From Rhizobium rhizogenes (lineage in GTDB: Bacteria > Pseudomonadota > Alphaproteobacteria > Rhizobiales > Rhizobiaceae): 64,000 bases of DNA. The DNA lies in the NCBI RefSeq assembly GCF_002005205.3, contig NZ_CP019702.2:1430001-1494000 (forward strand), in the 5' to 3' direction. Below, piece by piece: positions 8,769 to 17,256 of the stretch (position 1 is its first letter; each line of letters opens with the position of its first letter). The position numbers were made by a program, and so were the translations under genes. The notes under the pieces were generated by a model. That model saw only the letters and a program-made list of their open reading frames with translations. It ran no database searches and was not told the DNA's origin.

Positions 8769-9863
8769 ATGCGCTCGGTTCACCTCCGCCTTTCCGTTTC
8801 ACTGCTGGCGCTTGCTTTCGGCGCGCAGGCGGGCGTCGCTTTTGCCCAATCCGGGCCGCAGAGCGAAAGCAATGCGCTTTCCCGGCAGCTGGAAAATGAG
8901 GCTCAGCCAACCCGTCAGGGCAGGGTGCAATCCGAAGAGCAGAAGGATTTGCAGCCCTCCGCGGGTGTGAATGTCTATCAGCGCATGGGGGCGGATCTGC
9001 CGGCTCTGCCGCCTGAAAAGGAATTCAAGGGCAGGGTGGACGAAGCCTATGGGCATTTTCAGCGTGGCGAATATGTGCAGGCGCTCGACAAGGCTCTGAA
9101 CCGCGCGCAGAACGGTGATGCGTCCGCCCAGACACTGGTGGCGGAAATGATGTCGCGTGGCCTCGGCATCGCCCGTGATGAAAAGACCGCGGCCTTCTGG
9201 TACCAGCAGGCGGCGCAGGGCGGCGATCCCGTCGCCATGTTCAAATTCGCGCTGATCCTGATGGAAGGCAAATTCGTCACGCGTGACAAGGTCAAGGCCG
9301 ACGATTTCATGCGGCGCGCGGCGGAAGCCGGAAATGCTTCCGCCCAGTTCAACTGGGGGCAGATTCTGGTGTCGGAAAATCCCGGTGCCAAGGGCCTGCT
9401 GATGGCTTTGCCGTTTTACGAGAAATCCGCCGAGCAGGGCATTGCCGATGCGCAATATGCGGTATCGCAGATCTACTGGTCGGTGAAGGACGTTCCCGCC
9501 GAAAAGAAGGCCAAGGCGCGCGACTGGCTGACGCGGGCCGCCAAGGCCGGTTACGATACCGCGCAGGTCGATCTCGGCATCTGGCTGGTCAACGGTTTCG
9601 GCGGCGAGCGCAATCTGGATGAGGGTTTCCGTTGGCTTTATGGGGCGGCCCAGCGTGGCAACGTCGTGGCGCAGAACAAGGTGGCGCATCTCTACATTCA
9701 GGCGCTCGGCACCCGGCCCGATCCGGTGGAGGCAGCCAAATGGTACGTGCTTTCCCGCCGTGCCGGGTTGAAGGATCCGGGGCTCGAGGACTTTTATCTG
9801 GGGATCACCGATGAGCAGCAGAAAAAGGCGATCGATGCTGCAAATCGTTTCCGCCCGATGTGA
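8769..9863 (+). CDS. Secreted Sel1-repeat protein
   Basis: A 364-residue protein with an N-terminal signal peptide (hydrophobic core to about residue 24, AFAQS cleavage) followed by a disordered stretch and, from about residue 95, five or more Sel1-like (SLR) repeats such as ASAQTLVAEMMSRGLGIARD and VAQNKVAHLYIQALGTRPD. SLR proteins act as scaffolds in the periplasm or at the membrane. The ATG at 8769 is preferred to 8763 because it is 8 bases from the ACAGG element. It begins 14 bases after the ThiE-like stop and is likely cotranscribed. Confidence 0.85.
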   Translation: MRSVHLRLSVSLLALAFGAQAGVAFAQSGPQSESNALSRQLENEAQPTRQGRVQSEEQKDLQPSAGVNVYQRMGADLPALPPEKEFKGRVDEAYGHFQRGEYVQALDKALNRAQNGDASAQTLVAEMMSRGLGIARDEKTAAFWYQQAAQGGDPVAMFKFALILMEGKFVTRDKVKADDFMRRAAEAGNASAQFNWGQILVSENPGAKGLLMALPFYEKSAEQGIADAQYAVSQIYWSVKDVPAEKKAKARDWLTRAAKAGYDTAQVDLGIWLVNGFGGERNLDEGFRWLYGAAQRGNVVAQNKVAHLYIQALGTRPDPVEAAKWYVLSRRAGLKDPGLEDFYLGITDEQQKKAIDAANRFRPM

Positions 9864-9884
9864 GGTTGCCGCCTTTCCTTTGCC

Positions 9885-9909
9885 GCCCGCATCCCCATTC
9901 GGGCTTTTT
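9885..9909 (+). terminator. Probable intrinsic terminator
   Basis: GCCCG (9885-9889) pairs with CGGGC (9900-9904), followed by TTTTT, 22 bases after the Sel1-protein stop. The stem is short. Confidence 0.55.
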
Positions 9910-10028
9910 GCCTTGAATTTCCGCGCGTTTTGTGGTCTTGAACCGCAAACTTTCAATTCAAGAAAATAATGACGTGCCTGCCCGATGCGCTTTCGGGCGG
10001 CTCGCAAGCTTTCCAGGAAACAACATCG

Positions 10029-10829
10029 ATGGCCCGTTCAGCCCTTCTCAATGTCATGGTTCAGGCCGCCATCAAGGCGGGTAAGTCTTTGTCGCGTGAC
10101 TTCGGTGAAGTGCAGAACCTTCAGGTTTCGGTCAAGGGACCGAGCGATTTCGTCTCGCAGGCGGACCTGAAAGCCGAAAAAATCGTGCGCGATGAGCTGA
10201 TGAAGGCCCGCCCGACCTACGATTTTCTGGGCGAGGAAGGCGGCGAGGAAAAGGGCAGCGATGGTGCGCATCGCTGGATCGTCGATCCGCTTGATGGCAC
10301 CACCAACTTCCTGCACGGCATTCCGCATTTCGCGGTTTCCATCGCGCTGGAGCGGAACGGTGAGGTTGTCGCCGGCGTGATCTTCAATCCGGCCACCGAC
10401 GAACTCTACACCGCCGAGCGCGGCGGCGGCGCTTTCCTCAACGATCGCCGCATCCGCGTTGCGGCGCGCAAGGTCCTGACCGATTGCGTCATCGGCTGCG
10501 GCGTGCCGCATCTCGGCCGAGGCAATCACGGCAAATTCCTGGTCGAGCTTCGCCACGTCATGGGCGAAGCCGCAGGCATCCGCCGCATGGGTGCAGCTTC
10601 TCTCGATCTGGCTTATGTCGCCGCAGGCCGTCTCGACGGTTTCTGGGAAGCCGATCTTTCGCCCTGGGATATGGCGGCCGGTCTGGTGCTGATTCGTGAA
10701 GCCGGCGGCTTTGCCTCGGACATCAAGGGCGGCTCGGATATTTTCGGCAGCGGCACCGTTGCCGCCGGTAACGAATATATCCACAAGGCGCTTGTCGAGG
10801 TCGCCAACCGTCCGGTGCCGGGCCGCTGA
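10029..10829 (+). CDS. suhB: Inositol monophosphatase family protein (SuhB)
   Basis: Mg-dependent phosphatase of the IMPase/SuhB family, 266 residues. Metal-site motifs are intact: the GEEGGEEKG acidic loop near residue 70, WIVDPLDGTTNFLHG near 85-100, and WDMAAGLVLIREAGG near 215. Family members hydrolyse myo-inositol 1-phosphate; in some bacteria SuhB also associates with transcription antitermination complexes, which is known for Escherichia coli and only possible here. The start at 10029 (MARSALLN) matches family N-termini. Followed by a strong terminator. Confidence 0.92.
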   Translation: MARSALLNVMVQAAIKAGKSLSRDFGEVQNLQVSVKGPSDFVSQADLKAEKIVRDELMKARPTYDFLGEEGGEEKGSDGAHRWIVDPLDGTTNFLHGIPHFAVSIALERNGEVVAGVIFNPATDELYTAERGGGAFLNDRRIRVAARKVLTDCVIGCGVPHLGRGNHGKFLVELRHVMGEAAGIRRMGAASLDLAYVAAGRLDGFWEADLSPWDMAAGLVLIREAGGFASDIKGGSDIFGSGTVAAGNEYIHKALVEVANRPVPGR

Positions 10830-10872
10830 CGGGTTTTCGGCGGAAAACCTGCCGTTTTCAGCAAGTTTTAGT

Positions 10873-10902
10873 CGCCCGGCGAATGTTCGCCGGGCGTTTT
10901 TG
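10873..10902 (+). terminator. Intrinsic terminator of suhB
   Basis: A 10-bp stem, CGCCCGGCGA (10873-10882) with TCGCCGGGCG (10887-10896), is followed by TTTTTG. Confidence 0.88.
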
Positions 10903-11030
10903 TTTTTCGTCGCCGGGTACCTGTCCGTTTTCGTGAAATGCCTGTGACGAAAGCCCGGCTTTTCGCTTCAAATCGTCGCAATTTTCAAATAGCTTCCGCT
11001 TGATACGTGACCAGAGGGAATGCGAACGTT

Positions 11031-12050
11031 ATGGCGGATTCGGAGCTGCTCGATCTTGGCGTCGAGAAACCGGTGACCACGCGGCAATACAGCCACAAGC
11101 TGTCCAGCCCCACACCGTTTCTCTGGACGATGGTTCTGTTTCTGATCCTCGTCGGCTTTCTGGCGGCGATTCTCTATCGGCAGGCGCATACCGCCTTCAT
11201 GACCAATCCGGGCCTGAATGGTTTCATTCTCGGCGTGCTCGCCATTGGCATCATTCTGGTTTTTACCCAGACCATGAGCCTGCGCTCCGAGGTTCGCTGG
11301 TTCAATGCCTTCCGTGCCGCCGGCAGCGTTGAAAAGGTCGGTCGGGCGCCAAAGCTGCTCGCCCCGATGAGCACGCTGATCGGCAAGCGGGGGGAGGTTA
11401 GGCTTTCCACTGTCACTCAAAGAACCATCCTCGATTCCATCGCGACCCGCCTCGATGAATCACGCGACACGTCGCGTTACCTCGTCGGCCTTCTGGTCTT
11501 TCTCGGTCTGCTTGGCACCTTCTGGGGTCTGATCGGCACCATCGGCGCCATCAGCAACGTCATCCAGTCGCTTGATCCGAGCGCCGGCGACAGCAACGAT
11601 ATTCTAGGCTCGCTCAAGGCCGGCCTCACCGCGCCGCTCGCCGGCATGGGAACGGCCTTTTCCTCGTCGCTTCTTGGTCTGTCGGGGTCGCTGATTCTCG
11701 GCTTTCTCGATCTTCAGGCCGGCCGCGCGCAGAACCGCTTTTATACCCAGCTCGAAAACTGGTTGTCGTCGGTAACGGATACGACAACGGACGGGCCGCG
11801 GGAATTCAAGGCGGAATCCGGCGCTGTGGTCAGCACCGAACGCTCGCTTGCGGCCATGACCAGCCTTGCCGAAGGCATTCAGGGCCTCGTCAAGAACATG
11901 CGCAGCGAACAGCAGATGTTGCGAGACTGGATCGAGGCGCAGCAGGAGGAATCGAAATCGCTCCGCCGCACGCTTGACCGGCTGTCCGCGCGGATTGACA
12001 GCGACACGAAATCTTCCGGGCGCACCCGGCACGATAACGGGAGCGAATAG
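11031..12050 (+). CDS. MotA/TolQ/ExbB-like proton channel protein
   Basis: A 339-residue inner-membrane protein. Two membrane segments lie near residues 30-55 and 65-85; after a cytoplasmic stretch, two more (about 150-175 and 200-225) carry LGLLGTFWGLIGTIGAI and LAGMGTAFSSSLLGLSGSL, the paired TolQ/ExbB/MotA core. A helical, probably coiled-coil C-terminal tail follows. It is 2 bases upstream of an OmpA-domain gene with a MotB-like membrane helix, so the two probably form an ion-driven stator-like complex. The start at 11031 (MADSELLD) is chosen by ribosome-site spacing. It is distinct from the tolQ and flagellar motA families; function unknown. Confidence 0.8.
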   Translation: MADSELLDLGVEKPVTTRQYSHKLSSPTPFLWTMVLFLILVGFLAAILYRQAHTAFMTNPGLNGFILGVLAIGIILVFTQTMSLRSEVRWFNAFRAAGSVEKVGRAPKLLAPMSTLIGKRGEVRLSTVTQRTILDSIATRLDESRDTSRYLVGLLVFLGLLGTFWGLIGTIGAISNVIQSLDPSAGDSNDILGSLKAGLTAPLAGMGTAFSSSLLGLSGSLILGFLDLQAGRAQNRFYTQLENWLSSVTDTTTDGPREFKAESGAVVSTERSLAAMTSLAEGIQGLVKNMRSEQQMLRDWIEAQQEESKSLRRTLDRLSARIDSDTKSSGRTRHDNGSE

Positions 12051-12052
12051 CC

Positions 12053-13084
12053 ATGGCGCTGGCGCGCAACCGCCGCCGCGACAGGGGCGTGGATTATTGG
12101 CCGGGTTTTGTCGATGCGCTGTCGACGCTGCTGATGGCCATCATGTTTTTGCTGACGGTCTTCGTGCTGGCACAGTTCGTTCTGTCGCGGGAAATCACCG
12201 GCAAGGACGAGGTGCTGACGCGCCTCAACAGCCAGATTGCCGAATTGACCGAGCTTCTGGCCATGGAAAAAGGCAATAAGCAGGATATAGAGGACGCGCT
12301 GGCAAGCCTGCAATCGACGCTTGCCGCATCCGAGAACGAGCGTTCCCGCCTGCAGGCGCTGCTCGATGCGGGATCGGGCAGCAATGCGAGCGCCAATGCG
12401 CGGATCGGCAGTCTGAGCGGTGAGCTGGACGAGCAGCGGCAGGCCAATTCCCGCGCTTCTGCGCAGATCGAATTGCTCAACCAGCAGATCGCGGCACTGA
12501 GGGCGCAGATCGCATCGGTGGAGGCCGCCCTGCAGGCTTCGGAAGCCAAGGACGCTTCGTCCCAGGTCAAGATTGCCGATCTTGGCCGCCGGCTCAATGT
12601 CGCGCTGGCGCAGAGGGTGCAGGAACTGAACCGTTATCGTTCGGATTTCTTCGGCCGCCTGCGCGAAATCCTCTCGGATCGTGAAAACATCCGCATCGTC
12701 GGCGACCGTTTCGTCTTCCAGTCGGAGGTTCTGTTTCCTTCCGGCGGCAGCGATCTCAATCCGGAAGGCCAGGCGGAAATGGCAAAGCTGGCGGCCGCCC
12801 TTATCGATCTCGCCAAGGAAATCCCGGCGGAGATCAACTGGGTCCTGCGCGTGGATGGCCATACGGATAATGTCCAGCTTTCCGGTTCCGGCCGCTACCG
12901 CGACAATTGGGAACTTTCCTCTGCCCGCGCCACATCCGTCGTGAAATTCCTGGTCTCCAGGGGTGTGCCGGCAAACCGGCTGGTTGCCGCCGGTTTCGGC
13001 GAGTATCAGCCGATTGCCGAAGGCGATACGCCGGAAGCACGGCAGCAGAATCGCCGTATCGAACTCAAGCTCACCGAGCGCTGA
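12053..13084 (+). CDS. MotB-like OmpA-domain protein with coiled coil
   Basis: A 343-residue protein with one N-terminal membrane helix (FVDALSTLLMAIMFLLTVF, residues about 18-36), with an aspartate at the position of the proton-carrying Asp of MotB/TolR. A long periplasmic coiled coil of about 150 residues follows, then an OmpA-like peptidoglycan-binding domain (VDGHTDNVQLSGSGRYRDN, ARATSVVKFLVSRGVPANRL, RQQNRRIELKL). It partners the gene just upstream (2-base gap). The unusually long coiled coil between helix and OmpA domain sets it apart from TolR and flagellar MotB. The biological role is not known to me. Confidence 0.85.
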   Translation: MALARNRRRDRGVDYWPGFVDALSTLLMAIMFLLTVFVLAQFVLSREITGKDEVLTRLNSQIAELTELLAMEKGNKQDIEDALASLQSTLAASENERSRLQALLDAGSGSNASANARIGSLSGELDEQRQANSRASAQIELLNQQIAALRAQIASVEAALQASEAKDASSQVKIADLGRRLNVALAQRVQELNRYRSDFFGRLREILSDRENIRIVGDRFVFQSEVLFPSGGSDLNPEGQAEMAKLAAALIDLAKEIPAEINWVLRVDGHTDNVQLSGSGRYRDNWELSSARATSVVKFLVSRGVPANRLVAAGFGEYQPIAEGDTPEARQQNRRIELKLTER

Positions 13085-13123
13085 TATTGCCAGCCACATC
13101 ATGGCGGTTGCCTTCTGACGGAA

Positions 13124-13144
13124 GTAAATTTACGTTCGCGTAAA
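13124..13144. promoter_or_regulatory. Overlapping palindromes, possible repressor operator
   Basis: GTAAATTTAC (13124-13133) overlaps TTTACG/CGTAAA with a TTCG centre (13129-13144). The pair lies 30-50 bp before the flavoprotein start. Spacing and composition resemble TetR-family operators; no regulator gene is adjacent. Confidence 0.4.
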
Positions 13145-13173
13145 GGTAATTCCGTCATATCTGGGAGGGGCTG

Positions 13174-14820
13174 ATGGAGCGCTATGATGTGATTGTCGTT
13201 GGCGCGGGGCTTGCCGGGTTGGTGGCGGCGACTGAAGTCGCCGAGCGAGGTCTCAGCGTCTGTGTCGTTGATCAGGAGGGAGAACAGAATCTTGGTGGGC
13301 AGGCATTCTGGTCGCTGGGAGGGCTGTTTTTCGTCGACAGTCCAGAGCAGCGCCGGATGCGGGTGCGCGATAGTCTCGATCTTGCAAGGCAGGACTGGTT
13401 CGGGTCAGCCGGTTTCGATCGTCCTGAAGATCATTGGCCTCGCCGGTGGGCGGAAGCCTATCTGAACTTCGCCGCCGGCGAGAAACGCGAATGGCTGCAC
13501 CGTATGGGCATGCGCTGGTTTCCCGTGGTTGGCTGGGCCGAACGCGGCGGCGGCCTCGCCCATGGTCACGGCAATTCCGTTCCACGGTTTCATGTCACAT
13601 GGGGCACCGGCCCCGGCGTGTTGGCACCTTTCGTCAGGAAAGCGCAGGACATGGCGGCAGGTGGCCGACTCACCTTTCGTTTCCGCCATCGCGTCGACCG
13701 TCTGGAAATAGCCGCTGGCCGGGTGACGGGGATATCCGGCGCTGTCCTCACAACCGATCCGGTGCCGCGCGGACAAAAAAGCAGCCGGGATGTGGATGGT
13801 GATTTCCGCTTTTCCGCCTCTGCGGTCATTGTCAGTTCCGGCGGCATCGGTGGCAATCAGGAGCTGGTGCGGAGTAACTGGCCGGTGGAACGGCTGGGCC
13901 GGCCGCCGGAAGATATGGTTTGTGGTGTGCCCGCGCATGTGGATGGCCGCATGATCGGTATCACCGAGGCAGCGGGCGCCGGCGTCATCAACCGTGACCG
14001 CATGTGGCATTATACCGAGGGTGTGAAGAACCACGACCCGATCTGGCCCGACCACGGTATCCGTATTCTGCCCGGTCCTTCATCCTTCTGGTGCGACGCC
14101 GACGGAAACCGTTTGGCTGCCCCCGCCATGCCCGGCTTCGATACGCTCGGTACGTTGAAGATGCTGGGTGAGCGTGGCAGCGGTCACAGCTGGTTCATTC
14201 TGACCAAGGCGATCATCAAAAAGGAATTTGCGCTTTCCGGCTCCGAGCAAAATCCGGATCTGACGGGCAAGGATGTACGGCTGCTGCTCAAACGGCTGGG
14301 CAAGGAACCGCCGGGACCGGTGCGGGCTTTCATGGAGCGCGGTGAGGATTTCGCCGTTCGCGATACGCTGGACGAACTTGTGGCAGCGATGAATGCCATC
14401 AGCGGCGACGACCGGCTGGATATCGGTCATATCCGCCAACAGATCGAAGCGCGTGACCGGGAAATCGGGAATGGTTTCAGCAAGGATGCGCAGGTAACGG
14501 CAATTCATGGCGCGCGCCGTTATCTCGGTGACAGGCTGATGCGGACGGCAAAACCGCACCGCCTGCTTGATCCGGCAATGGGACCCCTGATTGCCGTGCG
14601 CCTGCATGTGCTGACGCGCAAGACGCTGGGAGGCCTGCATACCGATCTTGAGGCGCGGGTGCTGGACACCGCGGGTCAACCGGTGCCGGGCCTTTACGCC
14701 GCCGGTGAGGTGGCGGGTTTCGGCGGTGGCGGCATGCATGGTTACAACGCGCTTGAGGGCACGTTCCTTGGCGGTTGCCTGTTTTCGGGTCGTGCCGCCG
14801 GACGCAGCGTGCTGACGTAA
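13174..14820 (+). CDS. FAD-dependent dehydrogenase (3-ketosteroid dehydrogenase/fumarate reductase type)
   Basis: A 548-residue flavoprotein. The N-terminal dinucleotide motif DVIVVGAGLAGLVAATEVAE binds FAD, followed by LGGQAFWSLGGLFFVDS, as in the fumarate reductase/3-ketosteroid dehydrogenase superfamily; the C-terminal PGLYAAGEVAGFGGGGMHGY closes the FAD site. It probably oxidises or reduces a C-C bond, but no sterol or fumarate context is present and the substrate is unknown. No signal peptide is seen. Its TAA ends 1 base short of the convergent ABC exporter stop, leaving no space for a terminator. Confidence 0.85.
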   Translation: MERYDVIVVGAGLAGLVAATEVAERGLSVCVVDQEGEQNLGGQAFWSLGGLFFVDSPEQRRMRVRDSLDLARQDWFGSAGFDRPEDHWPRRWAEAYLNFAAGEKREWLHRMGMRWFPVVGWAERGGGLAHGHGNSVPRFHVTWGTGPGVLAPFVRKAQDMAAGGRLTFRFRHRVDRLEIAAGRVTGISGAVLTTDPVPRGQKSSRDVDGDFRFSASAVIVSSGGIGGNQELVRSNWPVERLGRPPEDMVCGVPAHVDGRMIGITEAAGAGVINRDRMWHYTEGVKNHDPIWPDHGIRILPGPSSFWCDADGNRLAAPAMPGFDTLGTLKMLGERGSGHSWFILTKAIIKKEFALSGSEQNPDLTGKDVRLLLKRLGKEPPGPVRAFMERGEDFAVRDTLDELVAAMNAISGDDRLDIGHIRQQIEARDREIGNGFSKDAQVTAIHGARRYLGDRLMRTAKPHRLLDPAMGPLIAVRLHVLTRKTLGGLHTDLEARVLDTAGQPVPGLYAAGEVAGFGGGGMHGYNALEGTFLGGCLFSGRAAGRSVLT

Positions 14821-14821
14821 G

Positions 14822-16621
14822 TCAGGCCTGGGCGCGCAACTCGTCAGGACCGGTCTGGAATTGCAGCCGGGCGAGCCTCGCATAAAGGCCATTCTGGCGA
14901 ATGAGACTTTGATGCGTGCCTTCCTCGATGATGCGGCCTTCATCCATCACCAGAATACGGTCGGCCTTCAGCACGGTGGCAAGGCGATGGGCGATGACGA
15001 TGGTGGTGCGGGTATCCATCAGCTCGTCGAGGGCTTTCTGCACTAGCGTTTCGCTTTCCGCGTCAAGCGCCGAAGTCGCTTCGTCGAGAAGCAGGATAGG
15101 CGCATTGCGAAGGATCGCGCGGGCAATGGCGATGCGCTGGCGCTGGCCTCCTGAAAGGGTCACGCCGCGCTCACCCACCTGCGTATCGTAACCATCGGTG
15201 AGACGTGCGATGAAACTGTCTGCCTGCGCGGCGATGGCGGCGGCGCGCACCTCCTCGCGTGTCGCGTCCGGTCGGCCAAAGGCGATATTGTCATGGATGG
15301 AGGCGGTGAATATGGCCACATCCTGCGGAACGATCGACAGGCGCGCGCGCAGATCGGTGAGGCCAACGTCGCGGATATCCATGCCGTCGATGGTGATGCG
15401 GCCCTGCTGCGGATCGTAGAACCGCATCAGCAGCGAAAACACCGTGCTCTTGCCGGCGCCGGATGGGCCAACGATGGCGACGGTCTCGCCGGCGGCAACC
15501 CTGAACGATAGGTCGGAAACAATCGGCCGTTCCCTGGCGAGCGGATAGACAAAATCGACATTCTCGAATTCCGCCTCGCCGCGCGGCGGTTGCGGCATGG
15601 CAGCGGGTGCCGCGGGTTCCGCCACGGGTGAGCGCTCATTCAGCAGTTCGGAAAGCCGCTCGGCGGCACCGCCCGCCTGCGCCAGTTCACCCCAGACTTC
15701 CGAGAGCTGGCCGAGACCGCTTGCGGCGATGACCGAATAAAGCACGAACTGACCGAGCGTGCCCGCCGTCATGCTGCCGGAGAGGACGTTTTGTGCGCCA
15801 TACCAGAGAATGCCAACGACGCTGCCGAAGACCAGGGCAATGGCGACGGCGGTGAGGATGGAGCGGGCGCCGATCGCCGCGCGCGCACCCTGATAGGCGG
15901 CTTCAACGGAAGCGCCGTAACGGGCATTCGCCAGCGCCTCTGCATTGAAGGATTGCACGGTGCGGCTTGCCGCGATCGTTTCCGAAGCGTAGGCGGCGGA
16001 ATGCGCCAGTGTATCCTGCGTGGTGCGGGAACGGGCGCGAACGGAACGTCCGAAAGCGATCAGCGGAAATACGATGAAAGGGATGGCAAGCAGGGCGAGG
16101 CCGGAGAGGCCGGGGCTGGTATAGATCATCATCGCCACCGCGCCACAACACATGATGATGTTGCGCAGCGCCACGGAGGCGGAAGACCCGAAGGCAGAAC
16201 GAATCTGCACTGTATCGGCCGTCAGCCGTGATGCCAGTTCACCGGAGCGGCTGGAATCGAAAAACTGCTGGGACAGCGTGGTGAGATGGGCAAAGACATC
16301 ACGGCGCAGATCGGCCACGACCCTTTCACCGATCGTCATGACGTAATAATAACGCATGGCGCTGGCGAGTGCGAGGACGACGGCAATCGCCAGAAGCATC
16401 GCGAAATAGCTGTTGATCATGCCGCCATCAGGCGTCTGAAATCCATGATCGATGATGCGGCGAACGGCAAGCGGCAGCGCCAGCGTCGTGGCGGAAGACA
16501 GGACAAGCGCGAAAAGGGCTGCCGCCATCAGGCCGCGATAACGCCTGAGATAGGGAAACAGACTGAGAAGCGGTTTCAGGCTTCTCTGCTTCGCCGCTTT
16601 TTGCTCCTGAATGTCTGCCAC
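14822..16621 (-). CDS. ABC exporter, fused membrane and ATPase domains (MsbA type)
   Basis: A 599-residue half-transporter expected to dimerise. Six membrane helices occupy about residues 25-320 (ABC type 1 exporter fold); the ATPase domain follows with Walker A GPSGAGKST near residue 390, Q-loop, signature LSGGQRQRIAIARAIL, Walker B ILLLDEATSALD and the H-loop IAHRLATV. Similar proteins move lipids, lipid A or hydrophobic compounds; MsbA-like lipid flipping is possible but substrate cannot be assigned. The gene has no operon partner and converges on the flavoprotein gene. Confidence 0.92.
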   Translation of the reverse strand: MADIQEQKAAKQRSLKPLLSLFPYLRRYRGLMAAALFALVLSSATTLALPLAVRRIIDHGFQTPDGGMINSYFAMLLAIAVVLALASAMRYYYVMTIGERVVADLRRDVFAHLTTLSQQFFDSSRSGELASRLTADTVQIRSAFGSSASVALRNIIMCCGAVAMMIYTSPGLSGLALLAIPFIVFPLIAFGRSVRARSRTTQDTLAHSAAYASETIAASRTVQSFNAEALANARYGASVEAAYQGARAAIGARSILTAVAIALVFGSVVGILWYGAQNVLSGSMTAGTLGQFVLYSVIAASGLGQLSEVWGELAQAGGAAERLSELLNERSPVAEPAAPAAMPQPPRGEAEFENVDFVYPLARERPIVSDLSFRVAAGETVAIVGPSGAGKSTVFSLLMRFYDPQQGRITIDGMDIRDVGLTDLRARLSIVPQDVAIFTASIHDNIAFGRPDATREEVRAAAIAAQADSFIARLTDGYDTQVGERGVTLSGGQRQRIAIARAILRNAPILLLDEATSALDAESETLVQKALDELMDTRTTIVIAHRLATVLKADRILVMDEGRIIEEGTHQSLIRQNGLYARLARLQFQTGPDELRAQA

Positions 16622-16736
16622 GTCCTATGTGCTCCTCATTACACGCCGTTTTCGGCCTTTTATGCGGGAATTTCCGGCTTGCGGTGAAATTCCCGCCGCT
16701 GTATCCATCTCCCTCTCACAAGGGGATGGCAGGCTC

Positions 16737-16765
16737 TTGTTATCTCGGCGACCTTCATGTATAGG
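16737..16765 (+). promoter_or_regulatory. Candidate sigma70-type promoter of rpmE
   Basis: TTGTTA (16737-16742), a 17-base spacer and TATAGG (16760-16765) fit a housekeeping promoter. Start of transcription would fall near 16772, leaving a leader of about 110 bases. Confidence 0.5.
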
Positions 16766-16783
16766 CTCCGCATCGAATTGGGA

Positions 16784-16809
16784 AGCCATAGCCCATCTGG
16801 ACTATGGCT
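16784..16809 (+). promoter_or_regulatory. Hairpin in the rpmE leader
   Basis: Perfect inverted repeat AGCCATAG (16784-16791)/CTATGGCT (16802-16809) with a 10-base loop, about 75 bases before the L31 start and without a T-run. A ribosomal-protein autoregulatory site is possible but unproven. Confidence 0.4.
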
Positions 16810-16882
16810 TCATTTATTGAATTGGCTCAGTTGACGCAATTGCGGCAAATGGACCGCACGTCACTTAACCAGGAAGATTGTC

Positions 16883-17104
16883 ATGAAGGCTGATATCCAT
16901 CCCGATTATCACACGATCAAGGTGGTCATGACCGATGGCACCGAATACGAAACCCGCTCCACCTGGGGTTCGGAAGGCGCCGTCATGAACCTTGAAATCG
17001 ACCCCAAGTCCCATCCGGCATGGACGGGCGGCAACCAGCAGCTTATGGACCGCGGTGGTCGCGTTTCCAAGTTCAACAAGCGTTTCGGCGGCCTCGGCCT
17101 CTGA
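16883..17104 (+). CDS. rpmE: 50S ribosomal protein L31 (bL31), zinc-free form
   Basis: A 73-residue protein beginning [19 protein letters not shown] and ending [11 protein letters not shown], the typical L31 architecture. The CxxC zinc-binding pair usually at about residues 16-19 is replaced (VVMTDGTEY), so it is a C- form. It belongs to the large ribosomal subunit at the central protuberance. It is monocistronic with a strong terminator 25 bases on. Confidence 0.95.
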   Translation: MKADIHPDYHTIKVVMTDGTEYETRSTWGSEGAVMNLEIDPKSHPAWTGGNQQLMDRGGRVSKFNKRFGGLGL

Positions 17105-17126
17105 TCCTCTTGCGGACGGATCGTTT

Positions 17127-17155
17127 AAAAAAGCCCGGTTTTGCCGGGCTTTTTT
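17127..17155 (+). terminator. Intrinsic terminator of rpmE
   Basis: AAAAGCCCGG (17129-17138) pairs with CCGGGCTTTT (17144-17153), with more T following. Confidence 0.9.
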
Positions 17156-17201
17156 GTTGCGCCGTTTCAGCGGCGATATCCAGTGCGTATAGCGCATAAA
17201 C

Positions 17202-17229
17202 AAAAAAGCAGGCCGATGAGCCTGCTTTT
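17202..17229 (-). terminator. Intrinsic terminator of rcdA
   Basis: AAAAGCAGG (17204-17212) pairs with CCTGCTTTT (17221-17229); the A-run at 17202-17207 gives a U-run on the minus strand, 28 bases past the rcdA stop. Confidence 0.85.
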
Positions 17230-17256
17230 CAAATTGTCCGGATAAGGTCGTCTTTC

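Noticed and set aside
11031..13084. Zorya anti-phage system
   Set aside because: ZorC/ZorD or ZorE partners are absent; neighbours are housekeeping genes.
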